A DNA stretch of 34,303 nt from contig PMHV01000059.1 in assembly GCA_003156805.1 (NCBI GenBank), forward strand, positions 318,898 to 353,200, written 5' to 3'. This DNA comes from Acidobacteriaceae bacterium. Lineage in GTDB: Bacteria; Acidobacteriota; Terriglobia; Terriglobales; Acidobacteriaceae. The notes beneath the pieces are model-generated. The model was given only the letters and a program-made list of their open reading frames with translations. It was not told the origin of the DNA and ran no database searches. This document shows positions 1 through 9,470 of this stretch, in pieces; position 1 is the first letter of the stretch, and each line of letters begins with the position of its first letter. A program made the position numbers and the translations under genes.

Positions 1-1
1 G

Positions 2-1792
2 ATGCAAATCAACGAGGGACCGCAGACTTTGGTGGGCACGATGCGCATTGCAGGAAACCAGAAGATCGCCACTGCGGCTTTTCCCGAAATGGGCACGCAG
101 GAGGGCCAGCCTTACTCCGAACAGAACTTAGCCAATGATCGCGAGACCATCCTCAACTATTACTTTAACCATGGTTTCCCCAACGCCACGCTCGACATTT
201 CCACTAAACCCTCGCCTGCACAGGGAAACCGCGAAGACGTAACCTTCGCCATCGAGGAAGGAGAACAGTTTTTCGTGAGCCGGGTGATGGTGGGCGGACT
301 CGACCACACCCGCGACTATGTGGTGCAGCGCGAAATCCAGGTGCGATCTGGCCAGCCCTTGAGCCAACAGAATCTGCTCGGCACGCAGAGCAAGCTCTAT
401 GATCTGGGAATTTTCAGCCAGGTCGATACCGCCGTCCAGAATCCGGAGGGCTCAGATCCCCAGAAAAATGTTCTGGTCCAGGTGCAGGAAGCCAGGCGCT
501 ATACCTTCACCTACGGCCTCGGCCTCGAATTCGAAACCGGCCTGCCCGCCGGAACCAGTTCTCCCGCCGGCGCCACCGGCGTAAGTCCGCGCGTCGAATT
601 CGATATCACCCGCCTCAACGTCGGCGGTCGCGACCAGACCTTGACCTTTCAGTCCCACGTTGGCCGGCTCCAGCAGCGCGGCCTCGTCAGTTACGAAATC
701 CCCAAGCTTTTCAGCAATGACCGCTTTAAGCTGTTCTACACCGCCTTCTATGACAACAGTCTCGATGTCTCCACCTTCACTTCGCAGCGACTGGAAGGCA
801 AAATCGATCTGCGTCAGCAAATCGGCAAGCAGCTGGCTAATCACTCTACCTCCATCACCTACCGGTTCGACTACCGCCGCGTGAAGGCCAGCAGTCTGGT
901 TTCAGACTTTTCCCCCGCCGAATTTAGTTTGCTTTCCTTGCCCGCGCGCGTCGGCGGTCCGGGCTTCACTTTCATCCGCGACAAGCGTGACAATCCCCTT
1001 GAAAGCACCAAGGGCCAATACTTCACCCTCGATGCTTTCGGCGCGTCCAGTTATTTCGGTTCTCAGGCTGATTACGGCCGCGCCCTCGCTCAGGATTCCA
1101 CCTATTATGCGTTCGGACACGCCAACCACAAGTTTGTCTTCGCCCGCTCTACTACCATCGGTCTGGAACAGGTCTATAGCGGTACCAGCGTCTTGCCCCC
1201 GGGAGCCTGTCAAATCGTCAGCTTAGTTAACTCCTGCCCCTCGGGTATTTCGGTGATCCCCCTGCCCGAAGTTTTCTTCGCGGGCGGCGGCAACTCTCAG
1301 CGCGGTTTCGGGTTAAACCAAGCAGGACCCCGCGATCCCGATTCCGGTTTTCCCGTCGGTGGCACAGCGCTGTTCATTAACAGCGAGGAATTGCGCTTTC
1401 CCTCTGTCAGCCTCCCGTATCTCGGAGAAGGTTTCGGCTTCGCCATCTTTCACGATATGGGCAACGTCTTCACCGCCGAACACGATATGGTCAAGGGCCT
1501 GCTGCGCTGGCACCAGCCCAACCCTTCCGAGTGCCTGCCATTCAGCCCGGCCACGACTCCCTATGACAATTGCGTTACCAGCTTCGACAATTCTGGCTAC
1601 GACTACACTTCTCATGCGGTGGGGCTTGGTTTGCGTTACAAGACCCCGATCGGCCCTTTGCGCTTCGACTTCGGGTACAATCTAAATCCGACCGCCTATA
1701 TCACTGGCTACACGTCGACCGCGACGACGCCGTTTGTTCCGGCGCGCCTGGGTCATTTCAACTTTTTTTTCAGCATAGGGCAGCCATTCTAA
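2..1792 (+). CDS. BamA/TamA-like Omp85 outer-membrane protein (5'-truncated by window)
   Basis: Outer-membrane beta-barrel of the Omp85 superfamily, which inserts or translocates outer-membrane proteins. The frame is open from the first bases of the window, so the true N-terminus and some POTRA domains lie upstream; the ATG at position 2 need not be the start. The visible part has a POTRA-like unit at about residues 1-70, a second at about 92-150 (FFVSRVMVGGLDHTRDYVV, then LYDLGIFSQVD), and a roughly 430-residue barrel. The barrel carries the L6-loop RGF motif (GGGNSQRGFG, near residue 430) and ends in aromatic-rich strands with a C-terminal Phe (FFFSIGQPF), as expected for a BAM substrate. 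A SurA-like chaperone gene follows 42 bp downstream and then tamB, so a TamA-like partner of TamB is likelier than the main BamA. That choice is inferred from context. Confidence 0.9.
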   Translation: MQINEGPQTLVGTMRIAGNQKIATAAFPEMGTQEGQPYSEQNLANDRETILNYYFNHGFPNATLDISTKPSPAQGNREDVTFAIEEGEQFFVSRVMVGGLDHTRDYVVQREIQVRSGQPLSQQNLLGTQSKLYDLGIFSQVDTAVQNPEGSDPQKNVLVQVQEARRYTFTYGLGLEFETGLPAGTSSPAGATGVSPRVEFDITRLNVGGRDQTLTFQSHVGRLQQRGLVSYEIPKLFSNDRFKLFYTAFYDNSLDVSTFTSQRLEGKIDLRQQIGKQLANHSTSITYRFDYRRVKASSLVSDFSPAEFSLLSLPARVGGPGFTFIRDKRDNPLESTKGQYFTLDAFGASSYFGSQADYGRALAQDSTYYAFGHANHKFVFARSTTIGLEQVYSGTSVLPPGACQIVSLVNSCPSGISVIPLPEVFFAGGGNSQRGFGLNQAGPRDPDSGFPVGGTALFINSEELRFPSVSLPYLGEGFGFAIFHDMGNVFTAEHDMVKGLLRWHQPNPSECLPFSPATTPYDNCVTSFDNSGYDYTSHAVGLGLRYKTPIGPLRFDFGYNLNPTAYITGYTSTATTPFVPARLGHFNFFFSIGQPF

Positions 1793-1834
1793 GGCAATCA
1801 TTGGCGGGAATCCATTTTAGGGGTAATCATTCTA

Positions 1835-2548
1835 ATGATCAGCTTACGCACCAGCACAGCGGCAACCGTGGCGGCCCTCGCACTGCTGACGCTGCTCGGC
1901 TCACGGCCGCTGGCCGACGCGGAAGTAATCGACCGCATCATTGCCACCGTCAACGGCCGAGTCATACTGCAGAGCGATTGGGACGAAGCCCTCTGCTACG
2001 AGGCTCTGCTCGGCGCCCGTTCGCTGGATCAGTTTACCGACGATGATCGCCGCGCTGTTCTTGACCGGCTCATCGATCAGGAACTTCTGCGCGAACAGAT
2101 AAAGTCGGCGGATTTCCGGCACGCGACCGATAGCGAAGCAGCTGCGCGCATCGCGGAAGCTCGCAAGCAATATCCACAGGCCGCGGCCGACGATGGCTGG
2201 CACTCTGTTCTGGCACGATACCATCTCACGGAAGGAAATCTGCTCGCCCACGTGCAACAGCAGATCGACCTCGCCCGGTTGGTCGACGCTCGACTCCGCC
2301 CCGCGGTTCAAGTCGACTCCAAGTCCGTTGAGGCCTACTACCGCGACAAATTTGTGCCTCAGTTAGAACAGTCGGGCGCAAGCGAGGTCCCTCTCGCGCA
2401 GGTCTCCGCCAAAATCCAGGAATTGCTCACCCAACAGAAAGTCAATGAGCTCTTGGTCTCCTGGCTGCAGACGTTGCGTTCCGAGAGTCAGGTCCGCATC
2501 CCCGGAGTCGCGAAGAGCACCAACGACCCGGGAGTGCTCACTCGGTGA
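1835..2548 (+). CDS. SurA-like periplasmic chaperone, N-terminal domain only
   Basis: 237-residue exported protein. A hydrophobic signal segment (about residues 8-28) precedes the typical SurA N-domain opening (VIDRIIATVNGRVILQSDWDEA), where 'NGRVI' is the family hallmark. Helical regions follow (RLIDQELLREQI) with a C-terminal helix (LTQQKVNELLVSWLQTLR) that in SurA completes the N-domain. SurA of E. coli is about 430 residues with two parvulin PPIase domains; no parvulin domain is visible here, so this is a chaperone-type protein with no evident isomerase activity. It lies between the Omp85 protein and tamB, and its TGA overlaps the tamB GTG (GTGA), implying translational coupling. The likely role is escorting outer-membrane proteins through the periplasm. 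The start ATG has only a weak upstream GGGG. Confidence 0.85.
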   Translation: MISLRTSTAATVAALALLTLLGSRPLADAEVIDRIIATVNGRVILQSDWDEALCYEALLGARSLDQFTDDDRRAVLDRLIDQELLREQIKSADFRHATDSEAAARIAEARKQYPQAAADDGWHSVLARYHLTEGNLLAHVQQQIDLARLVDARLRPAVQVDSKSVEAYYRDKFVPQLEQSGASEVPLAQVSAKIQELLTQQKVNELLVSWLQTLRSESQVRIPGVAKSTNDPGVLTR

Positions 2549-5500
2549 AAGAACCAGCCGCTACGCCCCGCCGCCGCTGGTGGAAATACCTCCTCGTCCT
2601 CTGCGGCGCCGTAGTTCTCGCTGCGTCAGTTCTGCTTTGGTATGTGAATACCGAATCGTTCCAGGCCATGGTGCGCCGGCGGTTGGTCGCGGAGGTCGAG
2701 CGCATTACCGGGGGTCGCGCCGAGATCGGCAGCTTTCACACCCAACCATTTCTTATGCAAGTCGATGTTCGCGACATCACCGTCCATGGGCTTGAGGCGG
2801 TGGGTGAGGTTCCCCTGGCTCATGCGGATCGTATTGTCGCCCGAGTGAAAGTCATCTCCATTTTGCGCACTGAGTTCGGATTCCACGAAGTCATCCTCGA
2901 CCACCCGGTCATCCATCTGGCTTTTTACCCTGATGGAAGCACGAATGTGCCCGCACGAAAAATGCCGCGTGGCTCAGGCAGTGCCCTCGATCCACTTTTC
3001 GCACTTTCCATCAGCCGGTTCGAGGTCCGCCACGGGGAGTTGCTTGGGGACGACCAGAGTATCCCGCTCGATTTCACAGCCCGCGAAGTTGCTTTGCAAA
3101 TGGACTACTCTTATCTGCGGGGCCGATATGAAGGCCGCCTCCTGGTTGGCAAGGTGGATACAAAGCTCCAGAATCAGCGGCCTTTTGCCTGGATGACCAC
3201 TCTTGATTTCAGCGTCGGTCCGACTGTTGCCGACATATCGTCGCTGAAGTGGAACTCGGCGCACTCTCATCTCGAAGCCAATGCACGCGTCAGCGACTTC
3301 CGCCATCCGAAGGTACAAGCGAGCTATGAGGCGCAGATCGACCTAGGGGAAGCGGCTTCCATCGCCCGCCGGCGCGATCTTCGCACAGGAATTCTCGACA
3401 TCAAAGGCGAGGGACAGTGGTCGCTTGATCAATTCTCCGCCAACGGTGAGATGACTCTGCGAGATCTGGCCTGGCAAAGCGACTACGCTGCTTTCTCGAA
3501 AGCTTCGATCGCTGGCGGATACTTCCTCACCGGCGATCAGCTCAAGGTTTCGAAACTGCGAGGGAAATTGCTGGGGGGAACTTTCGTGGGTGATGCGGAA
3601 ATCAATCACTGGCTTTCGCCCCCTCAGCACATTAGTGAAGCCGCCCGCAAGGCTTTTGAAGCCAGCGCCGGCAATGTCGCGGTGATTAGTGTCCCACGCC
3701 CTGAGGTTTCTCGCGGAGACAGAAAATCGGGGGCACTGGGAAGAAACAGAGAGCCGGGGATGGAGACCGGTTCGATCCATCTGCGTCTGCGTGATTTCTC
3801 GGCCGAGGAAATCGCGGCTGCGCTTAACGCACCCGCCCGCGGCTTGGGGAACTTGCGCCCAACCGCAGCGGCGTCGGGCACGCTCGACGTGTTGTGGAAG
3901 GGCGCACCGCAAGACGCAAAGATCGATTTCGCCGTCGAGGCCACTCCGTCGGCTCATCGTGCCGGCCAGCTGCCGTTCACCGCGCAGGCTGGGGGCGTGT
4001 ATCGCGCCTCCACCGAGGCACTTGAACTCTCCCGATTCACGCTCTCCACTCCGGCCACGCACGTGTCAGCCGCAGGCACCTTTTCTTCGGACTCGGCACT
4101 TCATGTTTCTGTCTCAACGTCTAGTCTGGAGGAGTGGCAGCCGCTGATCTCCGCCTTCCGCGGCCCGGCGAAGCTTCCCGTTACCTTACACAGCTCTGTG
4201 ACCTTCACCGGTTCGCTGAGCGGCGGTTTTTCTGCGCCGACGCTCACCGGGACACTGCTCGTGGACGACTTCGATGTGACCGTTCCCGCTAGCGCTAGCG
4301 CGGCTGAGCGTGAAGTCCACTGGGATTCATTTTTCACCAGCGTACAGCTCTCATCCCGCGCCATCGCTTTTCGCGGCGCCAGCTTGCACCGCGATAACAC
4401 AGCCGCCGAGTTTGATGCCAGCGCCGCACTTCAGCGTGGGCGCTTCACCGAAGACGGCCAATTTACGCTGCGGCTGAGTCTTCACAATGCGGATGTCTCC
4501 GCCCTTCAGGCGATTCTTGGACGTAACTATCCGATTACCGGAACCGCCGACGTTTCTTTGCAGGCCGCGGGCAGCAAATCCGATCCGCATGGTCAGGGCC
4601 AAGTGCATCTGACAAACGCCTCGGCTTATGGGGAGCCGATCCAGCGATTCAACGCCGACCTGCGCTTTGCTCAGGGCGAAGCTGGGCTCTACAACATTCA
4701 TCTTGTACAGGGTGATTCAAGCGTCGCTGGAAGCGCCGCCTACAATCCCTCCACTAGAGCCTTCCGTCTCGATCTCTCTGGGAACAACTTTGATTTGTCG
4801 CGCATCCGCCAGATACGATTCGACAGTATGCCGGTTGCAGGAAGAGCAGACTTTGCGCTTAAGGGTTCGGGCACTCCGGACGCGCCTTCCATCAATGGGG
4901 AGATTCATATCCGCGCCTTGGCGCTCGATGACCAGACTGCCGGGGAGTTTGATCTGCAAGCGGTCACGCAGGGCCGAGAACTCCATCTCACCGGTAGTTC
5001 CCATCTTCAGCACGGGTCGATGCTCTTGGATGGCAATGTACAACTGCGGGATCAATATCTCGCCAGCCTGTCTCTGCGTATGGAAAACCTCGCGGTCGAT
5101 GCCGTGGTGAACCCTTACGTCCACGGCAAGTTCACGGGACCCTCGGTGGTCACGGGATTGCTTGAGATGCACGGACCTTTGTTCCAGCCGTCGCAATGGA
5201 CTGTCGATGGCGCGCTCAGCGATGTTTTTCTCAATGTAGAGAACGTGAAGCTTCACAATCAGGATCCGATTCGCTTCGAAGTGGCGAACCGGACCATCCA
5301 TATCGGGCAGTTGCACATGCTAGGCGAGGGAACCGATCTTACTGCCCATGGTTCCGTACAAATCTCTGGGCCGCGCGAACTTGACCTTAGCGCCGAGGGC
5401 CGCTTCGATCTCAAATTGCTCTCCGGCGTCGATCCCAATTTCGCAGCCACAGGTCTGGTAAGCCTGAGTATGACCGTGGCGGGCACGTTAACGGAACCAT

Positions 5501-6669
5501 TGCCGCAGGGCCGGCTGCAGTTCACCAACGGCTCGGTCTCCTATGCTGGGCTGCCCAGCGGCTTGAGTGCACTCAACGGATCGGTCATCTTTAGTCGCGA
5601 TCAAGCGCATATTGAAAGCCTCAGCGCCCGAACCGGCGGCGGCGGGCTTGACTTGAAAGGCGATGCGGCTTACAAGGGCCAGCAGTTCAATTTCAATCTC
5701 ACGGCTACCGGTAAGGATGTTCGCTTGCGCTACCCTCCGGGAGTCAGTTCCACAGCTAATGCCGAGATTCACTGGGTGGGCACGCGCTCAGCTTCGACGG
5801 TTTCTGGCGATGTGATGGTCACCAAGATTGCGGTGATGCCGGGCTTTGACTTCGGGTCCTATCTCGATCGCAGCCGCCAGATTTCAACGGTGTCAGCCGC
5901 CAACTCGCCACTATACGCGATCAAGCTCGACATCCGCGTTCATACTTCCCCGGAGTTACAGATGCGCACCGCGGTCGCCCGGCTTTCCGGCGATGCCGAC
6001 CTCCGTCTGCGCGGTTCCGTCGCCCGGCCCGCAGTGTTGGGCCGAGCCGACATTCTCGAAGGCCAGGCAACCATGCATGGCACAAAGTTTACGCTGGAGC
6101 GCGGTGACATCACGTTTGTCGATCCTGTCAGCATCACTCCGGTATTGAACCTGCAGGCCTATACTCATGTACGCGACTACGACCTCAGCATTACGGTCAC
6201 AGGAACGCCCGATCGCCTCAACGTGAACTACCGCTCTGAGCCCCCGCTGCCCAAGTCCGACATCATTGCCCTTCTGGCTCTGGGCCGCACCAACGAGGAA
6301 TCCGAGCAACTCCAGGAGCAGTCTGGGCAGACGCCATTCACCGACGATGCCACCGCGATCATTCTCAACCAGGCGCTCAATACCACCGTCAGCAGCCGTC
6401 TCCAGCGTCTTTTTGGCGCCAGCAATATTAAGATTGATCCTCAGGGACTAAGCACGGAGACCAACCCCACCGCTCGCGGGCCGCAGGTGACCATCGAGCA
6501 GGAATTCGTCAATAACGTCTCGCTCACGTACAGCACGAATGTTTCTCAGAGTTCGCAACAGATCATTGAGGGAGAGTACTATTTCAACCGCAATTTTTCC
6601 CTTGTCGGCACTCGCGATCAGAATGGCGTGGTGAGCTTCGATGTTCGCATCCGCCGCCGCAGTAAGTAA
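2545..6669 (+). CDS. tamB: TamB-like translocation/assembly module protein (AsmA-like, DUF490)
   Basis: 1374-residue inner-membrane-anchored protein of the TamB/AsmA-like group, which spans the periplasm and works with an Omp85 partner in outer-membrane protein or lipid transport. One N-terminal transmembrane helix (about residues 11-33, WWKYLLVLCGAVVLAASVLL) is followed by about 1000 residues of repetitive beta-rich sequence. The C-terminal TamB domain is recognisable from ALLALGRTNEE, LNQALNTTVSSRLQRLFG and a terminal EYYFNRNFSLVGTRDQNG stretch ending in basic residues. The GTG start overlaps the previous stop by 4 bp; no alternative start fits as well. The gene is last in an Omp85-chaperone-TamB operon, the arrangement expected for a TAM-like complex. 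E. coli TamB is about 1259 residues, so the length is normal. Confidence 0.93.
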   Translation: MKEPAATPRRRWWKYLLVLCGAVVLAASVLLWYVNTESFQAMVRRRLVAEVERITGGRAEIGSFHTQPFLMQVDVRDITVHGLEAVGEVPLAHADRIVARVKVISILRTEFGFHEVILDHPVIHLAFYPDGSTNVPARKMPRGSGSALDPLFALSISRFEVRHGELLGDDQSIPLDFTAREVALQMDYSYLRGRYEGRLLVGKVDTKLQNQRPFAWMTTLDFSVGPTVADISSLKWNSAHSHLEANARVSDFRHPKVQASYEAQIDLGEAASIARRRDLRTGILDIKGEGQWSLDQFSANGEMTLRDLAWQSDYAAFSKASIAGGYFLTGDQLKVSKLRGKLLGGTFVGDAEINHWLSPPQHISEAARKAFEASAGNVAVISVPRPEVSRGDRKSGALGRNREPGMETGSIHLRLRDFSAEEIAAALNAPARGLGNLRPTAAASGTLDVLWKGAPQDAKIDFAVEATPSAHRAGQLPFTAQAGGVYRASTEALELSRFTLSTPATHVSAAGTFSSDSALHVSVSTSSLEEWQPLISAFRGPAKLPVTLHSSVTFTGSLSGGFSAPTLTGTLLVDDFDVTVPASASAAEREVHWDSFFTSVQLSSRAIAFRGASLHRDNTAAEFDASAALQRGRFTEDGQFTLRLSLHNADVSALQAILGRNYPITGTADVSLQAAGSKSDPHGQGQVHLTNASAYGEPIQRFNADLRFAQGEAGLYNIHLVQGDSSVAGSAAYNPSTRAFRLDLSGNNFDLSRIRQIRFDSMPVAGRADFALKGSGTPDAPSINGEIHIRALALDDQTAGEFDLQAVTQGRELHLTGSSHLQHGSMLLDGNVQLRDQYLASLSLRMENLAVDAVVNPYVHGKFTGPSVVTGLLEMHGPLFQPSQWTVDGALSDVFLNVENVKLHNQDPIRFEVANRTIHIGQLHMLGEGTDLTAHGSVQISGPRELDLSAEGRFDLKLLSGVDPNFAATGLVSLSMTVAGTLTEPLPQGRLQFTNGSVSYAGLPSGLSALNGSVIFSRDQAHIESLSARTGGGGLDLKGDAAYKGQQFNFNLTATGKDVRLRYPPGVSSTANAEIHWVGTRSASTVSGDVMVTKIAVMPGFDFGSYLDRSRQISTVSAANSPLYAIKLDIRVHTSPELQMRTAVARLSGDADLRLRGSVARPAVLGRADILEGQATMHGTKFTLERGDITFVDPVSITPVLNLQAYTHVRDYDLSITVTGTPDRLNVNYRSEPPLPKSDIIALLALGRTNEESEQLQEQSGQTPFTDDATAIILNQALNTTVSSRLQRLFGASNIKIDPQGLSTETNPTARGPQVTIEQEFVNNVSLTYSTNVSQSSQQIIEGEYYFNRNFSLVGTRDQNGVVSFDVRIRRRSK

Positions 6670-6715
6670 ATGTTGGGGCGCCGGCAACCGGAGGCGGAAG
6701 CGACCTTGACCCCAC

Positions 6716-7363
6716 ATGTCTGACTTCACGGCCGCACGTTGCCGCATGGTGGATGTTCAACTTCGCGCCCGAGGCGTGGTTGACCAGCGCGTCCTCGGCG
6801 CCATGCTCGGCGTTCCCCGCCACGAATTTGTTCCCGAGAACTACCGGGCCGAGGCCTATGAAGATCACCCGCTTCCGATTGGGGAAGGGCAGACGATTTC
6901 CCAGCCTTACATCGTTGCGGTTATGCTGCAGGCCCTCGAACTCACCGCTGGCAACAAGGTCCTCGAAGTCGGCTCGGGCTCGGGCTACGTTACGGCCCTG
7001 CTCGCCGAACTCGGAGCACAGGTCTTTGCCGTCGAGCGCCACAGCGTTCTTGCCGCTCGGTCCCGCGAAACGCTGGCGGCGCTCGGTTATCATGATGTCA
7101 GAGTTTTCTTGGGCGACGGCACTCTGGGTTTGGCCACATGGGCTCCCTTCGACGCTATCATCGTCTCGGCGGCTGCTCCGGATCTGCCTGCTGTGCTGCT
7201 CTCGCAACTTCGCGATGGCGGCCGCATGATTATTCCAGTAGGCCTAGCTGACTCGCAGCAACTTCAACTTATAAAAATCCAGAACGGGCAGCCGCGCGTT
7301 TCCGTTCGCGAACTCTGCCGCTTTGTCCCCTTGGTTCCGGGCGTGGGCGATTCCAGAGAGTGA
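6716..7363 (+). CDS. pcm: Protein-L-isoaspartate O-methyltransferase
   Basis: Repairs age-damaged proteins by methylating L-isoaspartyl residues with S-adenosylmethionine. The 215-residue length is standard. Diagnostic motifs are the substrate-loop segment PIGEGQTISQPYIVAVM (about residues 57-73), the SAM-binding glycine motif VLEVGSGSGYVTALLAEL (about 82-99), and the later DAIIVSAAAPDLP and GGRMIIPVG segments. The ATG at 6716 gives a typical PCMT N-terminus (MSDFTAARCRMV). A GGAGG lies about 20 bp upstream, too far to decide the start. It follows tamB by 46 bp and is followed at once by a UbiA-family gene, so it is probably co-transcribed. Confidence 0.95.
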   Translation: MSDFTAARCRMVDVQLRARGVVDQRVLGAMLGVPRHEFVPENYRAEAYEDHPLPIGEGQTISQPYIVAVMLQALELTAGNKVLEVGSGSGYVTALLAELGAQVFAVERHSVLAARSRETLAALGYHDVRVFLGDGTLGLATWAPFDAIIVSAAAPDLPAVLLSQLRDGGRMIIPVGLADSQQLQLIKIQNGQPRVSVRELCRFVPLVPGVGDSRE

Positions 7364-7435
7364 ATGGGTTGTGACTGCTTGTCTCCGCCGCCCTGCGGAT
7401 GCTTCGGTGCGTCTGCAACCGCTATTTTTTTGGTG

Positions 7436-8365
7436 ATGACTGCCAATCCGAGGAATCGGAAACCGGTAGCTGAGGCGCCAACTCTGTCTTACAATCTCAC
7501 GGTGCATATCCTCCGCGAACTTGGCGTCACCCTTGAGATGATCAAGTGGGAGCACTCCATCTTCGCGCTCCCATTTGCTCTTTGCGGCGCGATGCTCGCC
7601 GCGGGAGGTCTTCCCACCGCGCATCAACTGCTGTGGATCATTATCGCCATGGTCGCTGCCCGCTCGGCCGCGATGGCGTTCAATCGGCTCGCCGATGCTT
7701 CCATGGACGCCGCCAACCCGCGGACTCGCACCCGCGCTCTGCCCGCCGGCCATCTGACGCCTGCGTTCGTTACTGTGTTCGTCATCGTCTCCAGCACGCT
7801 CTTCATCGTCGCCGCCGCGCAGCTGAACCGGCTCACTCTGTGGCTTTCCCCGCTTGCTCTGGCTGTGCTGCTGCTTTACTCCTATACCAAGCGGGTCACG
7901 CGGTGGTCGCATCTTGTACTCGGCTTTGCTCTGGGCATTGCGCCGTCCGCAGCGTGGATTGCAGTTCGCGGGACGCTAGACCCGCGCATCCTTCTATTGA
8001 CAGCCGCGGTTACTTTCTGGGTTGCGGGGTTCGATGTTCTCTATGCTTGCCAGGATTTCAGTTTCGACCGCGGCACCGGACTCTACTCTATCCCCCAACA
8101 CTTCGGCATCCGCCGGTCACTCTGGGTGGCGCGAGCGTTTCACGTGGCCATGCTGTTTTTGTTGATTGGCCTGCTCCCCGCGTTCAGCCTCGGCAAATTG
8201 GCCATCGCTGGTGTTATCGCAGTGGCTTTGCTTCTTGCCTATGAACACTCGCTAGTCTCGGCTGACGATCTCACCAGACTTAACGCGGCCTTCTTCACCA
8301 TGAACGGAGTGATCTCGGTGGTCTTTTTTTGCTTTGTTGCTGCCGATCTGCTCTGGCGCCGCTAA
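7436..8365 (+). CDS. ubiA: UbiA-family polyprenyltransferase (MqnP/UbiA type)
   Basis: Polytopic membrane prenyltransferase joining a polyprenyl diphosphate to an aromatic ring during quinone synthesis. Both Asp-rich motifs are intact: NRLADASMDAANPRTRTRAL (N/DxxxD) and DVLYACQDFSFDRGTG (DxxxDxxxG). The opening LEMIKWEHSIFALPFAL is typical of the bacterial UbiA-other/MqnP subgroup. Eight or nine hydrophobic segments are visible. Because acidobacteria generally use menaquinone, the substrate is more likely 1,4-dihydroxy-6-naphthoate (futalosine route, MqnP) than 4-hydroxybenzoate; this is inference and no other mqn gene is in the window. The frame is open from 7364, directly after the pcm stop, but the ATG at 7436 gives the expected N-terminus (MTANPRNRKP). 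No clear ribosome site decides it. Confidence 0.88.
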   Translation: MTANPRNRKPVAEAPTLSYNLTVHILRELGVTLEMIKWEHSIFALPFALCGAMLAAGGLPTAHQLLWIIIAMVAARSAAMAFNRLADASMDAANPRTRTRALPAGHLTPAFVTVFVIVSSTLFIVAAAQLNRLTLWLSPLALAVLLLYSYTKRVTRWSHLVLGFALGIAPSAAWIAVRGTLDPRILLLTAAVTFWVAGFDVLYACQDFSFDRGTGLYSIPQHFGIRRSLWVARAFHVAMLFLLIGLLPAFSLGKLAIAGVIAVALLLAYEHSLVSADDLTRLNAAFFTMNGVISVVFFCFVAADLLWRR

Positions 8366-8458
8366 TCAGCGAAGCCGCGGAACCAAGTAGCTGTATTGAA
8401 ACCATTGGAAGAATGCTTGGTCCTAGCGGTTAGTTCAAGTCCGGTAAACTCCGTCTTG

Positions 8459-8464
8459 TATAAT
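8459..8464 (+). promoter_or_regulatory. Candidate -10 box for mtnP
   Basis: A perfect TATAAT lies in the 8366-8504 gap, about 40 bp before the preferred mtnP start. The best -35-like hexamer, TTCAAG at 8434-8439, is poor and sits 19 bp away. Transcription would begin near 8471, leaving a short leader that contains the GGAGG at 8496-8500. This supports the TTG at 8505 over the TTG at 8478. Confidence 0.4.
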
Positions 8465-8504
8465 CACGGGTTCTGCGTTGAGCTGCGAAGTTTCCGGAGG
8501 CGGT

Positions 8505-9380
8505 TTGCTACAAGCAGAAATAGGAATCATTGGCGGCAGTGGGCTATACACCATGCCGGGGTTGAGCAAGGTGAAGGAGGTGCGGCTGAAGACGCCGTTT
8601 GGTGCGCCTTCGGACGCGTACGTTCAGGGAACGTTGGAAGGACGCAAGGTCGCGTTTCTAGCGCGTCACGGACGCGGGCATCGGATTCTGCCAAGTGAGC
8701 TGAACTTCCGCGCCAACATTCATGGATTCAAGCAGATGGGAGCAGAGCGGATTATTTCGGTTTCGGCGGTTGGATCGCTGAAGGAAGAACACAAGCCGCA
8801 GGACTTCATAATTCCGGATCAGTTCTTCGACCGGACGCGGCACCGGGTGGATACCTTTTTCGGAAATGGGGTGGTGGCGCACGTCGCTTTTGCCGATCCT
8901 GTGTGTGGAGAACTGGCGCGGGTAGTCGAGGCGGCGTGCAACCGGGTTGGTGTCACAGGTAAGCGTGGCGGAACCTATCTCTGCATGGAAGGTCCGCAAT
9001 TTTCGACCAAGGCAGAATCGCAGGTGTACCGCAGCTTGGGGATGGACGTGATCGGCATGACCAATCTGCAAGAGGCGAAGCTGGCGCGCGAGGCGGAGCT
9101 TTGCTATGTGACCGTCGCGATGGTAACCGACTATGACTGCTGGCATCCACATCACGATTCGGTGACCGTGGATCAGATTGTGACCGTATTACTGAAGAAT
9201 GCAGAGAACGCAACCAAAGTGGTGCGCGAGACTGTCGCGGCCATGCCTCGGGAGCGCGGTTGCAGGTGCGGGTCGGCGCTGGCTCATGCCATCCTGACCG
9301 ATCACAGGAAGATTCCGCCGGCGACGAAGAAGAAATTGCGGTTGATTTTGGGAAAGTATGTGAAAGTCAGTGGCCGGTGA
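8505..9380 (+). CDS. mtnP: S-methyl-5'-thioadenosine phosphorylase
   Basis: Cleaves methylthioadenosine with phosphate to adenine and 5-methylthioribose-1-phosphate, in methionine salvage after polyamine synthesis. Family landmarks: [15 protein letters not shown] at the N-terminus, the phosphate-binding ARHGRGH loop, [44 protein letters not shown] and the base-site TDYDCWH. Length is 291 residues against about 280-300 usual. No ATG exists; TTG at 8505 follows GGAGG (8496-8500) by 4 nt and gives [11 protein letters not shown], so it is preferred to the in-frame TTG at 8478. A PfkB kinase follows 90 bp downstream. Inosine/guanosine phosphorylases of the same fold are an alternative, but the Asp in TDYD favours a 6-amino purine. 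Confidence 0.92.
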   Translation: MLQAEIGIIGGSGLYTMPGLSKVKEVRLKTPFGAPSDAYVQGTLEGRKVAFLARHGRGHRILPSELNFRANIHGFKQMGAERIISVSAVGSLKEEHKPQDFIIPDQFFDRTRHRVDTFFGNGVVAHVAFADPVCGELARVVEAACNRVGVTGKRGGTYLCMEGPQFSTKAESQVYRSLGMDVIGMTNLQEAKLAREAELCYVTVAMVTDYDCWHPHHDSVTVDQIVTVLLKNAENATKVVRETVAAMPRERGCRCGSALAHAILTDHRKIPPATKKKLRLILGKYVKVSGR

Positions 9381-9450
9381 TCAGCGGTTAGTGGTCGGCA
9401 AGCCTTGTGCTGCGGAAAGTTTGCTGACTGACCTAGCCACTGACCACTGA
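9367..9450. repeat. Imperfect inverted repeat between mtnP and the PfkB gene
   Basis: The 5' arm starts inside the last mtnP codons (TCAGTGGCCGGTGATCAG, from 9367) and can pair imperfectly with CTGACCTAGCCACTGACCAC at 9428-9447. A second internal copy, TTAGTGGTCGG (9388-9398), can pair with the same 3' arm. No T-tract follows, so it is not a standard intrinsic terminator. It looks like decayed GTCAGTGGTCAGTGG-type simple sequence. It may be a pause or attenuation structure before the kinase gene, or just a degraded repeat. Confidence 0.4.
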
Positions 9451-9470
9451 AAAGGGAAGCAAGGTTCACG

